Notes: a model not told the origin generated them from the sequence alone. Shown: positions 11,042 through 23,930, numbered from the stretch's first letter. The stretch is 64,000 bases of DNA from Nageia nagi (GCA_050084985.1 JBITNC010000001.1:70680001-70744000), one strand, 5' to 3'. Translations and numbers: made by a program.

Positions 11042-12471
11042 CATTTCAAGATGCCTTTCTCCACACATTTCTCCTTGCAACTCTAAAAGTAAAAAATAAT
11101 GTTCAAGATGCCTTTCTACACATATTTCTATCTATTTATAATAAAGTAACCCTACTCATTGCAATATGCCTCTTGGTGCAGAGTTTCAACTCTCATACTC
11201 ATTACAATACACCTCTTGGTGGAGTCTTAGCTCTTACCTTTATCATTATGCCTCTTGGTAGGAAGTCCAGCTTCCACAAGATTAATGGATAGAACCATTA
11301 GTGACATGATATGGTTGTACTCTACATATCAAAATATCTTAAAAATATGGGTAATTATCATTGATGACCTCTTGGTAGATGGCTATGGACCCTCGAACTC
11401 ATTCATTTGTAGGTCATCATTGAAGCTCATGGAGCACATCAACATCAGCTATAGGCAATATAGTGGATATCATATGAGGGAGTATTCTTAAAGTAATACC
11501 TTTTATCAATGAATTGCCTATCTTTCTTATATCTTTACCATAGTTCAATATCAAAATAGATTGATTAGTGTTGGTATTATGCTTGTCAATACTTATCAAG
11601 ATTTGATTGCTATGAAATCTTGGTTATACTTAGAATGAAAAATCTTAATGCACCTAGTGATTTTCAATTCCTTATTCAATATGGGGCATCTATTATCACC
11701 TAAAATTAATTTATGCATTTAATTTAATACATTAGGAAATATGTAACCAAACTTATATGCATCTAGTTGAAGAGTATTAATGGTATTTTGGGTATGATCA
11801 ATATATATCATCAACTTACTATATTCTTGTTTATGTAGGTACATGCTGACCTAAGGAGAAGGTCATATTATTACCTATATAAATAGGGATCTTATAGTAA
11901 GTCCACATTAAGGAGATACATGATCCCATATCTAGTCTTGATGATGGAAATCATTTAGGTGTCTCTTGACATTGCCATTCAAGGTTGGGTTTGTGTACTT
12001 CCTTATGAGAGCATCCTAACAATTGTTAGCTTATTTGAGTATCAAAATGAGATCATCAAGAGTCCATGTGGAGGCACAAAGTTAGTTCAAAATGGACTAC
12101 AATCTAACAAATACCATTGACACCTCTCTATAGATAAAAACAAACCATTGATGCTCCTTTCAAGCACACAATAGACTACCCATGGCCCTCTTTTTGGATC
12201 ATCTTGCTCCATGACTTTGAGTGTAGACTCCATTGGTTGTTGGAGCTTCATCATTTTATTTTGTTCATCAATATCAAGTACATTCCATGAGGTAAGTACA
12301 TAAAATTAATCTTGTTTGGTAATGTCATTTCAATTCCAATTATTCACTATCTTCTATATTAGATTGTCTTGTTATAAATTACTATCTGTTAGCTCAAAAT
12401 TTACAAATATTCCTTTGAGATTGTAGGTATTCATTTATTTTCATTCTTGAATACATTTTTATTTGTAAACA
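11042..12471 (+). mobile_element. Plus-strand 3' remnant of the TR-GAG1 family
   Basis: Repeat-rich 3' noncoding sequence, with phrases complementary to CACCAAGAGG near 11170, 11210 and 11250, is followed by a polypurine tract (ATATGGGGCATC, about 11681-11690) and an LTR at 11691-12471. The order matches the 3' end of TR-GAG1 read in the opposite direction. Gag and the 5' LTR are missing. Confidence 0.7.
11691..12471 (+). repeat. 3' LTR of the TR-GAG1-family remnant
   Basis: Starts TATTATCACCTAAAATTAAT (TG decayed to TA) and ends ATTTGTAAACA. Inside, TATATAAATAGGGATC near 11876 is the LTR TATA region. AGTAAGTCCAC, GGTTTGTGTACTTCCTTA and ATCCTAACA match the TR-GAG1 LTR read on the minus strand. 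It is about 780 bp against 918 bp, so it has deletions. Confidence 0.72.
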
Positions 12472-12499
12472 TTATCCAATTACTTGTAAGTTTCACTTG

Positions 12500-12504
12500 G
12501 ATAG
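12500..12504. other. Target-site duplication GATAG, left copy (TR-GAG2)
   Basis: GATAG precedes the left LTR and recurs at 17341-17345 after the right LTR. Confidence 0.88.
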
Positions 12505-14018
12505 TGTTGATTAAGATTGTGTAATATATGCACCGTGAACAATCTTAACCAAAGTAAATCAAGAACAGACTATGGTGACAGTCTGATCTCCGGAGAAGGC
12601 CGATTCCTTATCTATTGGGCATAGAAAAAGTAACAGGAAAGGAAATAAAAGAGTAGAGTGCGAGGAATTCAAGCAAAAGGGTTAGGGTAACAGGAAAGAA
12701 ATAAAAGAGTAGAGTGCAAGGGATTCAAGCAAAAGGGTTAGGGTAACAGGAAAGAAATAAAAGAGTAGAGTGCGAGGGATTTAAGCAAAAGGCTAGGGTA
12801 ACAGGAAAGGAAATAAAAGGATTAGAGTGCGAGGAATTTAAGCAAAAGGCTTAGGGTAACAAGAGATAAAGCAAAGGTGGATCACTAGTTCAGTGCGGGC
12901 TTTCATAATGTGTGAAACCTTGGCCTGAATCTAGTGTAGCAGCTATGGTACAAGCTCTCACTCTCTAATAGTTTCCTAGCTTTACTCTACCATGTAGTAG
13001 ACACAGTTTTACTAGCAACCTGTAATTATCACTCAAGAAACAAGCCAAGCTGCCACGATGTAACCAAATTAAGAATGACAATTACGAGTGCTAGATAAGA
13101 AAGGTCAAGATGGTATCATATTACTGATAAAAACTATAGGTCTTCGAGAACAAATGTAAAGAGCAATACTAGGCTTCCGACCCTTCTTCCACTTTATTTT
13201 CATATACTTATACTACAGTAATAGTAGTTACAAGATTTGCAAAATAGAAACATTTACAAAATGGCTTAAAGATTCCATCCTCCTTTTAACTGATACTACC
13301 TACATATGCCACTTGGCAGAATATTACAAAAATGGGGTAGATGCAGATGATACGATTTCTTGATAACTATGATCTAACTTTTGCTAGCCTCATCTCTACA
13401 TTCTAGAATGCTCTGTTCATCTCATTCTGGCTATTTGATTACTCTTTGCTAACCTCATCATCTCTAGGACCTGGTTTCATTCAAAAATGAGAATGTTGTT
13501 CTCTCCGTGACATCATCTCTATGCTTCCGGAATGCTCTACTCACTTTCTTCGGAACCCAGTTTTTTCAACAATTGAGCTTTTATCATTTCATCTATGACA
13601 TCATTTCATTTCTAGAATGCTTTACTCATTGACTCTGGGCCTTTTAATTTCCCTTGCTAACCTCATCATCTTCGGAGCCTGGTCTTTGACCAAAATGTGA
13701 CCGTCTTATCCTCTGCGATGTCATCATTTCATTCTGGAACGCTTTACTTCTGGAACATTTATTTTATGGGGTTCTGGCTTCTTTGATCATTCCTTATTGA
13801 CCTCATCACTTTCTTCGGAACCTGGTTTTGGGTTAAGGCCCGACATCGCTGACATCATCTCTTACATCCAGAATGCTTTACTTCCAGAACACTTAACTTT
13901 TGGGCTCTGGCTTCTTTATCTGCTCTAGAAAAACTCCTGGGGATCTTAAAATGAGCTCATGATTGCAAGTACAGTACACTGGGGCTTTAATAAAGAGTTT
14001 ATTATGTATGAATATACA
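12505..14018 (-). repeat. TR-GAG2 3' LTR
   Basis: Begins TGTTGATTAAGATTGTG and ends GAATATACA. It holds a 56-bp minisatellite at 12631-12856. At 13380-13940 it also holds a diverged repeat of roughly 110-140 bp with recurring GAATGCTTTACT, TTCGGA(A/G)CC and TGACATCAT phrases. Confidence 0.92.
12631..12856. repeat. 56-bp minisatellite in LTR, four units
   Basis: TAACAGGAAAG(G)AAATAAAAG starts at 12631, 12688, 12744 and 12799 and degenerates at 12857. Each unit continues with AGTAGAGTGCGAGG and AAGCAAAAGG. The same array is in the right LTR at 15950-16175. Confidence 0.92.
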
Positions 14019-14476
14019 TTATGGCTACCTCTGAGGGAAAATTTTGCCTTTATGAAAGAGGAATTTAGAACCCAGTCTGAAAAAAATAACACCAAAAATA
14101 ATACCAAAGCATTTCACTACTACATAGGGTCCGGAACCACATGGATTCGAAATTTTTTTTTTTTTTTAAAGAGCAATGTCCTCATCCCATTTCAATGCTG
14201 AATCTCCTTCTCTGAAAGTATTCGGAGTTGATTTTCGATCGTCGAACCACCTTTTACTATTTCATTTCTTCTCCGGAGGTCTTGATATGATTGATTCCGG
14301 AGCTCTTTTGGGGTTCAACTTTTCTTTCCGAAAAACTAGAGACTAGGGGTTTTTCCTTGATCTTGTTTCCATAGCAAAACCTCCTATACCCACTGTGCAA
14401 AATTCCTCAGGTTCACATCTCGGCTTATGTCGTCAGCTACACCAGGCGGAGGAATGCCCCCACTTCTTGATAAATA

Positions 14477-15675
14477 TTATTGATATTGATAAATAGGACA
14501 TGTGGTTTGTTCGTGAGCGTCATTGCAGGCCAAACACAAACTAGAGGTTGACCCAGAAGAGGAAGCTTGGCTTACATCATCATTCAACACATTCTGAGCC
14601 TTTTCTACAGCAAGATAAGGATATTTTCTTGCATCACATTGTCTACTTAGCATGGTAATCCGGTTTGCCATATTTCTACACAAATTTTGGAGTTCATGAA
14701 TCTCCATCAATGAAGCTACCCCTTGATTCATATTAGGCTAATGAGGGGCTGGTAAGGCCAAGGGACTCTAGGGACCAGCAAGGTTGATGGCCACTGTTGG
14801 ATAGGGGCGGGGATACTGGCCAGTGGTGGAGCCAAACTAATTACTTGAGGTCTCAAAACTTGCTACTGGGCAGTTATTGGAAAATAAGGCATTGGTATGC
14901 GACTTGGCAATTTTCCAACTGCAATAAGATAGGATTCAGCATACACTGCTTGTCTATAGACCTATGGGAAAGTATTTACTCTAGAATTTTGGATTTGCAA
15001 AGAGAGATCCAGAGGAAAGGCTCTCAGGTAATACATTAAGGCTTGAAATTGCTGAGGCCTGACTGGCATTGGGACTCTTATCCAAGTTTTTTGGAATCTA
15101 ATATTGAAATTAGGGATATTTTCTTGCTCATATCTTTTGATTAAAGTGAACTATGTTAACAGGGAAAAAGGATCTCCTAATTCATTAAATTCCAAGATAA
15201 AGGGCTCTACCAGTTGAGCCCAAGTAGTTATAGATCCGTTAGGAAGGCCCCTTAACCAATCTAGGACCTTTCCTTTGAAAGATTGAGCCAGTAATCTCAC
15301 CATGACATCTTCATGCTGGATATTGTGAATATTAGCTAGGCCAGCTACATCAATGCAATGCTTGTAAGCCATTTTCTCTGATGTTGCATCAAACTTCGGA
15401 AGGGTTTTAAAAACATTTGCTGGGATATCATGCAACACCGCCAGGGCTATTGGTACCCCATCGTCCCATTCTGGATAAACATTCTGAGCTAGATTAGCCA
15501 TTTTAGGAGAGGTATTTCTAGTGTGAAGATTGGATGATTCTAGCTTGATAAAGGATTTTAGGGAGCTGATACTATTTAAAGACTTGGACTTGATCAGGGT
15601 CTTTCTCTTAGGAGTATCTAACGTTCTAAAATCCGGTGCTTCTTTTGCTGCTCTAGTTTTAGATCTTGTCCACAT
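14477..15675 (-). pseudogene. gag: gag of TR-GAG2 (broken)
   Basis: A Gag of about 400 codons starts with MWTRSKTRAAKEAP at 15675. The Gag core follows with FKGKVLDWLRGLPNGSITTW and FILEFNELGDPF near residues 130-170. A stop at about 15151 interrupts it. The same sense continues (IRFQKTWIRVPMPVRP, VYRQAVYAESYL) with two or three stops and a frameshift. The end is a zinc-knuckle-like CLACNDAHEQTTCP (C-X2-C-X3-H-X4-C) near 14500-14540. Function would be particle formation and RNA packaging. This is a recognisable plant Ty3/gypsy Gag; no downstream protease is visible. Confidence 0.85.
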
Positions 15676-15794
15676 AAACTCTAGGTTGCAAAAGAAAATG
15701 ATAGGTTCAAAAGCACATATGATATTTACAAATAATTTGCTTTAATACATACCATAGATAGTGCTTCAGCAGAGTTGCCAATAAGTTTCTTCGT

Positions 15795-15812
15795 GTCCCA
15801 CTAGGCATGCCA
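15795..15812 (-). other. Primer-binding site of TR-GAG2
   Basis: TGGCATGCCTAGTGGGAC on the minus strand, 11 bp inside the 5' LTR. It starts with the expected TGG; the cognate tRNA was not identified by eye. Confidence 0.6.
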
Positions 15813-15823
15813 AAAAGAAATAC

Positions 15824-17340
15824 TATTGATTAAGATTGTGTAATATATGCACCGTGAACAATCTTAACCAAAGTAAATCAAGAACAGACTATGGTGACAG
15901 TCTGATCTCCAGAGAAGGTTGGTTCCTTATCTATTGGGTGTAGAAAAAGTAACAGGAAAGGAAATAAAAGAGTAGAGTGCGAGGAATTCAAGCAAAAGGG
16001 TTAGGGTAACAGGAAAGAAATAAAAGAGTAGAGTGCGAGGGATTCAAGCAAAAGGGTTAGGGTAACAGGAAAGAAATAAAAGAGTAGAGTGCGAGGGATT
16101 TAAGAAAAAGGCTAGGGTAATAGGAAAGGAAATAAAAGGAGTAGAGTGCAAGGAATTTAAGCAAAAGGCTTAGGGTAACAAGAGAGAAAAGCAAAGGTGG
16201 ATCACTAGTTCAGCGTGAGCTTTCATAATGTGTGAAACCTTGGCCTGAATCTAGTATAGCAGCTACGGTACAAGCTCTCACTCTCTAATAGTTTCCCAGC
16301 TTTACTCTACCATGTAGCAGACATAGTTATACTAGCAACCTGCAATTATCATTCAGGAAACAAGCCAAGCTGCCACGATGTAACCAAATTAAGAATGACA
16401 ATTACGAGTGCTAGACAAGAAAGGTCAAGATGGTATCATATTACTGATAAAAACTATAGGTCTTCGAGAACAAATGTAAAGAGCAATACTTGGCTTCCAA
16501 CCCTTCTTCCACTTTATTTTCATATACTTATACTACAGTAATAGTAGTTACAAGATTTGCAAAATAGAAACATTTACAAAATGGCTTAAAGATTCCATCC
16601 TCCTTTTAACTGATACTACCTACATACGCCACTTGGCAGAATATTACAAAAATGGGGTAGATGCAGATGATATGATTTCTTGATAACTATGATCTGACTT
16701 TTTGCTAGCCTCGTCTCTACATTTTGGAATGCTCTGTTCATCTCGTTCTAGCTATTTGATCACTCTTTGCTGACCTCATCATCTTCAGGACCTAGTTTCA
16801 TTCAAAAATGAGAACGGTGTTCTCTCCATGACGTCATCTCTATGCTTCCGGAATGCTCTACTCACTTTCTTCGGAACCTGATTTTTTCAACAACTGAGCT
16901 TTTATCATTTCATTTGTGACATCATCATTTCATTTCCAAAATGCTTTACTCACTGACTCCAGGCCTTTTAATTTCCCTTGTTGACCTCATCATCTTCGGA
17001 GCCCGGTCTTTGACTAAAATGTGACCGTCTTATCCTCTACAATGTCATCATTTCATTCCAGAATGCTTTACTTATGGAACATTTATTTTACGAGGTTCTA
17101 GCTTCTTCGATCATTCCTTGCTAACCTCATCACTTTCTTCGGAACCCAATTTTGGGTTAAGCCCGGCATCGCTGATGTCATCTCTTACCTTCGAAATGCT
17201 TTACTTCTGGAACACTTAACTTTCAGGCTCTGGCTTCTTTATCTGCTCCAGAAAAACTCTTGGGGATCTTAAAATGAGCTCATGATTGCAAGTACAGTAC
17301 ATCAGGGCTTTAATAAAGATTTATTATGTATGAATATACA
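15824..17340 (-). repeat. TR-GAG2 5' LTR
   Basis: Direct repeat of 12505-14018. It starts TATTGATTAAGATTGTG (TG decayed to TA) and ends GAATATACA. It carries the same internal minisatellite. GATAG follows. Confidence 0.92.
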
Positions 17341-17345
17341 GATAG

Positions 17346-18533
17346 TAGTTTAGTACTCCAATTATGGAACATCGGGCCCTCATTTAGCATATTATATATA
17401 ATAGATTATCCAATTACACCAATAATGATGCATTAACATTACTAAAATCATAATGATTACAAATGAAATATTAGTCTCCAATAATGAGATGTTGCATATT
17501 AATCTTTGATGATTGTAATGTTAGCATTACATGGTCCTCTTATCACCAATGCTCCCTATTTTAGGTAGAGCATCCATGTAGGTGATTAAACCAACTTTGA
17601 GGAATTTCTTAGATTCCCATTCTTGGATGTGGCATATTTGTTATCCCAAGACATTTGAAATATCTCCCACACTTTAATGTTGGGATTGCGAGAACAACAA
17701 GATCCCACATTGAGCTTTTGGGTATCCCAAGGTCTCACATATCATCCTTAAAGGTTTCTACAAAGTGATGTTGACATTGAGGCACATGGAATTCTCCCCT
17801 ATCTAACATTGGTATTCTTGGCTCTTGTATGCAATTACTCTCATCTTAATGCATCCTACCTTGGATGTTGGTATTATGAGCACATGTATCATCATTGTAC
17901 ATCATTGGATCATCTCAATATAATATTAGAAGATGAACCATATCTCCTATATAATGAGAAATTTTAGAAGAGAAAGAATATGTTGAATTGATTAGGATTA
18001 AGTGTGAGAACTCTATCTTTTTCACTTATGGATGCTAGTTTGTATTTGATGTCTTAAGGTGTTTGAAGGATAACCTTTTGCTTACTTTAGTTTTTTAGAA
18101 GACAAACTTTGATTATTCCATTGTTAGAAAGGTAAGAAATCCTTGGGATTGGACATTTTCATGCTATGATTAGTGAGGACCTGGATCCATCTATAATAAC
18201 CCTATTGGAGGAAACCTTGGAGTAAGCTCCTTATGTCCAAAAAACACCATTTATAAAACACTCTTGAAGATCCATAATAGAGATATTGCAATTGAGGTTC
18301 TTTCATTTCATATTTCAAACATAATTACATTATTTTTTGTAATTCTTGTCCATTATCTCATTATGCTTAGATGTTGGATTTATGAAGGGTTTTACATTGT
18401 TATTTTATGATTTAGCTTCCTAAGGCCATATGTTGGCTATTTGAGGATAATTATAGTTTAGTGATTCGTTTATTGGTATTCTTATGCTATTTAATGCTAA
18501 ATTGACTAAATCTAAAGTATTAAGGCAAGTGCT
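17346..18533. other. Spacer with no recognisable gene
   Basis: About 1.2 kb between TR-GAG2 and element B. Short loose repeats of CCCACATTGAGC/CCCACACTTTAATGTTGGGA style occur near 17660-17760. I see no coding similarity and no terminal structures. Confidence 0.5.
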
Positions 18534-18538
18534 CCTCT

Positions 18539-19254
18539 TGATCTATAATCACTGGATGCTTATGGCATACTTGGATCCTCACAGATTCAAAAAAAGATTA
18601 TTCATCATTATGAGATCATAAAATTACATATAAAATTTTAAATTTCATAATTTAAAACTACAAATAAGTAATCTCAAACACATAACAAGATCAGCATAAT
18701 GATTTTACCCTAGTTCATCTAATGTGGGCTAATCTAGCATGGAATTGGAGTCTTTTCTTCTCATTTTCCATGGGCATTACAATATTACATGTATAGAGAA
18801 ATACCAGTAGCACAATGGTAATAAAATCTCCTACAATTATTGGAATCTCTTACAGTAAGAAGAATAATTTGAGAACTATAAAATCTTTGAAATGACTCTT
18901 AACCTTCCATCAAATTCTTACAATTCCAAAATCCTAAAACTCTCCCTTATTACCTTGTTATGGAACCAAGAGTAGCATGTCCCATAAATATTCTTGGAAT
19001 CATATCCAAGATGCTAGTTGAAGACACTAAACCACTCAACTTCCCAAAATGTTAATGTCCCTTCAATCTCCCATGCTAACTCTTCAAGGTGCACACCATT
19101 AACAAACTAAATATAGTATAAAATGTCATTAGAGGTATGGTTATATATGCTAATCAACTATACATTCCAATCTTCAATATATCTCCAATCATAGATACCT
19201 TTAGAATGAGTACTACTCCTTAAAAGATAACCTAACATGATCCAATTCAGATGA
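18539..19254 (-). repeat. Element B 3' LTR
   Basis: Starts TGATCTATAATCACTGG and matches 41898-42607 to GATCCAATT near the end. Length is about 716 bp. A polypurine-like tract (minus strand CCCCATTAGAGAGGTG) lies at 19255-19270. Confidence 0.85.
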
Positions 19255-19489
19255 CACCTCTCTAATGGGGAAATATTTGGTCCCATAAATGCATAGATGA
19301 GGATACAACTCCCAACTTTGGAATTATCCATCCACTTGGCTTTGTTAGGCTTATATCCTTTTAATCCAACCAACCATAACTCTATATCACCTCTCCTTAT
19401 AGCATGAACCTTCTTTTACAATATGGAATCCCATAGTGTTAGGACCTAAGTCATCAAGATATGGAAAACTCTAAACTAAATCTGCTTCA

Positions 19490-20600
19490 TCTTCAACAAA
19501 CATATATGGCTTATACATTTTCAAATTTTTAACATTCACAACTAAATATATGTTCATATATTCTCATAGATTCAATCTAAAAGCATTCTCACTTACTTGA
19601 TCCATAATCTCAAATGGTCCATACCTTATAGGCTTCAACTTCTCAACTAGTACTTACAACCTCTCGTTACTTAGATGTAACCAAACATGGTCTCCCACAT
19701 GAAACTTATGCTCAACTCTATGTTTTTTATGTCTCATCTTGTATTTGGATTAGTTTGTCTTAATTTGCTCTTATACTTTCTAATGAATTTGCCTAATCTT
19801 TTCAACAAATGTTTCAACTTGCTTTTCCTCTTTTTCAAGTGAATCCCCTTCATTTTTTTTGCTTCCCAATCACATAATCAAAATATGAAGGTGATAAATA
19901 ACCAAAATAAGTCTCAAAAGGACTCTTATTAATGGAAGAATGAATTTTCATATTTTATGAATGTTATATGCATTCAAGATGTTCATCTCAAGACTTAGGG
20001 TGCTTGCCACAATAACCCCTCAAGAGCTAAACTACTCTCCTATTCACCATCTCAATTTTTCCATCTATTTGAGGATGGAAAGTACTCCTCTTCAACCTTG
20101 TATCAATTGTTTCCCACAAACATGTCTAAAACTTGCCCAAAAATATACTATCTCTATCTAAAATAATGGAATTAGGAAATCCAAAATGACCCCAAACATA
20201 AGAAAATAATAAATTTGTGACATCTTTTCCTATTATAGTCTTCTTACCTGGAATCAAAACACATATTTTTGAATCTATACACAACAACAAATAAAAATTC
20301 ATGAACCTTTTTAGTCATAGACAATCCTCCCATAAAATCTATGGAAACACTTTTCCAAGGATGTGAAGGTATTGGAAGTGGCTGATACAAACCCAATTTC
20401 CTATTACTTGGCTTATTGGTGCAACATAAAGAACAACCCCTTATGTACTTGGAAACTTGATCTTTCATCTTTAGCCAATATACATACCTTTACAAATTTT
20501 ATAATGTATTTCCAACCCCAAAATGTCTTGCAATATTTGAAGTATGTGCTTCTCTAATCAATCCAATCCTTTCACTTATAGGAACTCATAATGCATTAAA
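19490..20600 (-). pseudogene. Integrase of element B
   Basis: Zinc-finger part with HFGVGN, YVYWLKMKDQVSKYIRGCSL and CCTNKPSNRKLGLYQPLP (about 20590-20400). Then the catalytic core: first Asp in VSIDFMGG (about 20340), second in LDRDSIFLGKF (about 20155), Glu in GKIEMVNRRVV (about 20050). The C-terminal domain is HKFHVGDHVWLHLS and KLKPIRYGPFEI (about 19720-19600), then VVNVKNLKMYKPYM. All three catalytic acidic residues survive, but stops break the frame. It would insert the cDNA copy into the genome. Homology is strong; function is lost. Confidence 0.85.
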
Positions 20601-20639
20601 ATGATAAAGAAGTCCATTTTACAAATGAAAATCATTCAA

Positions 20640-21428
20640 ACCCTCATACTTGGACCTATATGAAGACAACTACTCATACACTTCTTTGAAGTCAATATCC
20701 TACATCTATGCCTCTAAAAATGACTCAGATAGAAAAGGAAGAAATTTCAGCATTAAGAGGGAACTTACTAGACCCTATTTACACAACACTAACAAGACAT
20801 AATTAGTATTGCACATTACTAATAGCCCATAATCAATATTGCATGCTGCTAATGGCCCATAATCAATACTACATACTATTGATGGTGTAGAATCTATAGT
20901 TACAAGTGATCTAGAAAGAATATCAATAACCTTATTTCATGTTCCTCTCTTATACTTTATCATTAGATGAAATTGTTGCAAAAAATCCATCCATCTATAA
21001 TGTCTAGTTTGTTGCAATTTTGATTAAGTTTATAAATACTTTAATGGTTGATGATCAGTATGAATGATTTTTTCTTTCCCCATTAAGTAATGTTTTCACT
21101 TTTTAATAGCTTGAACCAATGCATATATTTCCTTATCATAGGTAGGATAATTCAAAATGGCCACACTAAAGTTTTTCAGAATGATAGAAAATTAGTTTAC
21201 CTTTTTGTAATAAAATGGCTCCGATGGTATAGTCACTTGCATTAGTCTTCACTACAAATGGCTTTTCCAAATTAGGAAATGCTAGCATAGGTGCAATAAT
21301 AATGTTTTTCTTCAAAGTTTCAAAATATGTTTGTTGTTGTTTTCCCCATTGGAAAACTTTCCTCTTACCAGTTACATCATCTAAAGGTGAAGCAATATGA
21401 GAAAAATCAATAATAAACTTTCTCAAAT
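20640..21428 (-). pseudogene. RNase H and connection region of element B
   Basis: MRKFIIDFSHIASPLDDVTG, FQWGKQQQTYFETLKK and FVVKTNASDYTIGAILLQ (21426-21166) are the RT connection and the start of the gypsy-type RNase H with its first catalytic Asp in TNASD. The rest to about 20640 is heavily degraded. It would remove RNA from the RNA/DNA hybrid during replication. Confidence 0.8.
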
Positions 21429-21429
21429 A

Positions 21430-22140
21430 TTAGATACCACCTAAGAAACTCCTTATTTTAGTTACATTAGATGGCCTTGGCCAATCTAATATAGCACTTA
21501 GTTTACTACGATCTATCTTAAGTTGCCCATGACCAATAATATGGCCCAAATATACCAAAGACTCTTTACCAAACTCACATTTTGAATGTTTCAATAACAA
21601 CTTCTCCCTACACAAAGTTTGAAATACTTGTCTAAGATATACAACATGTTCTTTCCAAGTAGAACTATAAAAAATAATATCATCCAAGTATACCACAATA
21701 AAAGAATCAATAAATAGATTAAGCACATCATTTATTACCCTCATAAAAGTGATCAGTGCATTACACAAACCAAATGAAAAAAAAGCCACTCAAATAGGCC
21801 TTGTCTTGTCTTAAAAATAGTGTTTCAAATATCCTCTTCCTTGATTCAAACTTGGTGATATCCACTCCTTAAGTCCAATTTTATGAGGAACCTTTCCCCT
21901 TGCAACTAATCTAAAAGGTCATCTATACAAGGTAAAGGATAGCAATTTTTTATGGTTATTTTATTAAGTGCTCTATAGTCAATGCACATTCTCTTATTTT
22001 GATCCTTCTTAAGAACCAAAATAACATATGATCCACATGGAGATGCACTTAGTATGATCACACCTTGATCAACCAACTCTTGAATATGTCTCTTTATCTT
22101 CTCTTGCTCTAAAATTGATTATTGATACAAATCTATGTTG
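21430..22140 (-). pseudogene. Reverse transcriptase of element B
   Basis: Motifs in order: [52 protein letters not shown] (first catalytic Asp), FHLVCVMH/FGLCNALITFMRV across a frameshift near 21790, and FIVVYLDDIIFYSS with the YLDD active site (about 21690). Then KCEFGKESLVYLGHIIG. Stops and at least one frameshift make it inactive. Confidence 0.88.
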
Positions 22141-22399
22141 GGAAATAAATATTAGTTAATAACTAAATATCATGTTATATATCCTATATAGAAGGTAATC
22201 CCTATGGCTCTGCAAATAAGTCAAAAAACTCCCAAACCAAATTCTACATCTATTCTTCTCTATTTTATGATCCTAATAGCATATAATCAGTATTGCATGT
22301 CATTGATAGCATGAGATTCACCTCACCCAAGGATCCTATTTTCAACATGATCAAAAAAAAAATTAGAAGCATTCATGAGATGTTTTACCTAACTAGAAG

Positions 22400-22790
22400 T
22401 AACCAAAGGTATTTTTTTCTAGTTTTATGTGTACTAGCTAGAAACACCTTTCCATCTTTCACCAATCATAATTTGTTCAATCTTATGTAATATATACCAT
22501 CTCTATCCATCATGTAAGTGTTACTAAGAATAAACCACAACTTCATCAATGTACTTTGCACAAATAGCAAATTTCAACTTACATTGTTTAGTGACTTGCA
22601 AAGTAGCATTGTGATGTACCCAACCTAAATGATATGGATTTGGTTGGTTGAAAGTTTCTAATCCCAAATTACTCACCATAGTATTTGAAATCAAATTTTC
22701 TTAAGAACATGGATCAATAATGCAATCTACTTTGGTTTTTTTAATTTGGATTTTGAGGTGGAACAATTGAAGCCTTTGTTCTTTAATGCC
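22400..22790 (-). pseudogene. Aspartic protease region of element B
   Basis: The reading frame gives SNLGLETFNQPNPYHLGWVH and LQVTKQCKLKFAICAKYIDE, the part of plant Ty3/gypsy polyproteins that follows the protease active site. The Asp-containing active-site phrase lies near 22720-22740 and is degraded. Confidence 0.65.
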
Positions 22791-22799
22791 TTCAGGTTA

Positions 22800-23930
22800 T
22801 TCAACCTTTTGAATGGTTGAATAATTTATTTTCTCATCAACATATAAACTTTCCTCAATTTCTTCACATATAAGAACCATAGCATTAGTTTTCTCATTAT
22901 TCTTATGCTTATATGCATGTAATTTGGATGTAATTTCTAATATTTATCATCAACATGACCATCTTTATCACAATGACTACAATTCCTACTATCACCTTCT
23001 TTATTTGAAATATTAGTGGTTTTTATTTCTTTCTTATCTTTGCCTTTATCTTGATATTTACCTTTTTCTTGTCCTCCCCTTGAATTAGAAGCTTTCTTGG
23101 ATTCATCATATTTTCTCCTTATTTTACCATCCTCCTTTAATTATTGCACTTGCACACACACTTGATCAAGATTATTAGGATTAAATAACATGATAGTCTT
23201 TTGCAAATGACTATATAAACCTCCAATGTAATTCATTAAAGTTTGAAGATATTTTAATGAAAACCTAAGCAAAGTATCTTATTTCCTAAATTTTTTAGTG
23301 TATTCTTGAACATTTTTCCCTCTTTGTTGTCTAAATAATTACCATTTTATCAATTGTTTATTATATGTCCTAATGGGTAAAATTGATCTCTTAACAACTC
23401 CTTAAATTTATTACAATAATATATTTCTAATAAGTGTTCATGATTAAGAGTTTATACATGCCTTTCCCATCAAAATAAAGCATGTCCACTCATATTAAAT
23501 CTAGTATAAGATATTTTATCAACATCATTTACAACACCATAAATTTGAAATAAACCTCCAATTATTTCAACCAATTGTTCAGCTTTTCCACATCAACCTC
23601 TCCTCCAAAATTAGGAATGTTCACTTTGGCCTCCATCTTTAATGGAACTCAATTTGATGAAGATGATGAATTAGGTCTCCCAACTACATCATGATATCTC
23701 TAATTGATATTTACATATTTTCTAGCAGCCAACAACTCAACCAAATGATTCTCCATTGTAAAAAATCTTCTTTTCAAATTGACATCTAACATGGTATCAA
23801 TAGTAGAATATTTCTCCTCTTTATTATTCATTTATATCACTTTTCCCCTTTGATAAATCTTAGGATCCTCTAGAATTAACTTTGGTCATTGAGATCTCCT
23901 CCCAAACATCAAAAATCATGTAGGTGGTGG
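22800..23930 (-). pseudogene. gag: gag of element B
   Basis: Heavily decayed. A zinc-knuckle relic NCSHCDKDGHVDDKY (CX2CX4HX4, last Cys replaced by Tyr) lies near 22990-22950, preceded by a K/R-rich stretch (about 23000-23130). The upstream Gag core can be followed only in pieces. Position between primer site and protease supports the call. Confidence 0.6.

Larger units (their letters stand above)
12505..17340 (-). mobile_element. Gag-only non-autonomous LTR retrotransposon TR-GAG2
   Basis: A 4.8-kb element has LTRs of 1514 and 1517 bp and an internal region of 1.8 kb that holds only gag on the minus strand. The GATAG duplication is perfect. The minus-strand primer site TGGCATGCCTAGTGGGAC (15795-15812) is 11 bp from the LTR. 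There is no pol, so movement must have depended on another element. The LTRs are very alike, with differences mainly transitions. It is unrelated in sequence to TR-GAG1. It inserted just right of the TR-GAG1-family remnant. Confidence 0.9.

Noticed and set aside
17346-18533. Possible host gene between TR-GAG2 and element B
   Set aside because: No frame longer than chance and no splice pattern or motif; recorded as spacer.
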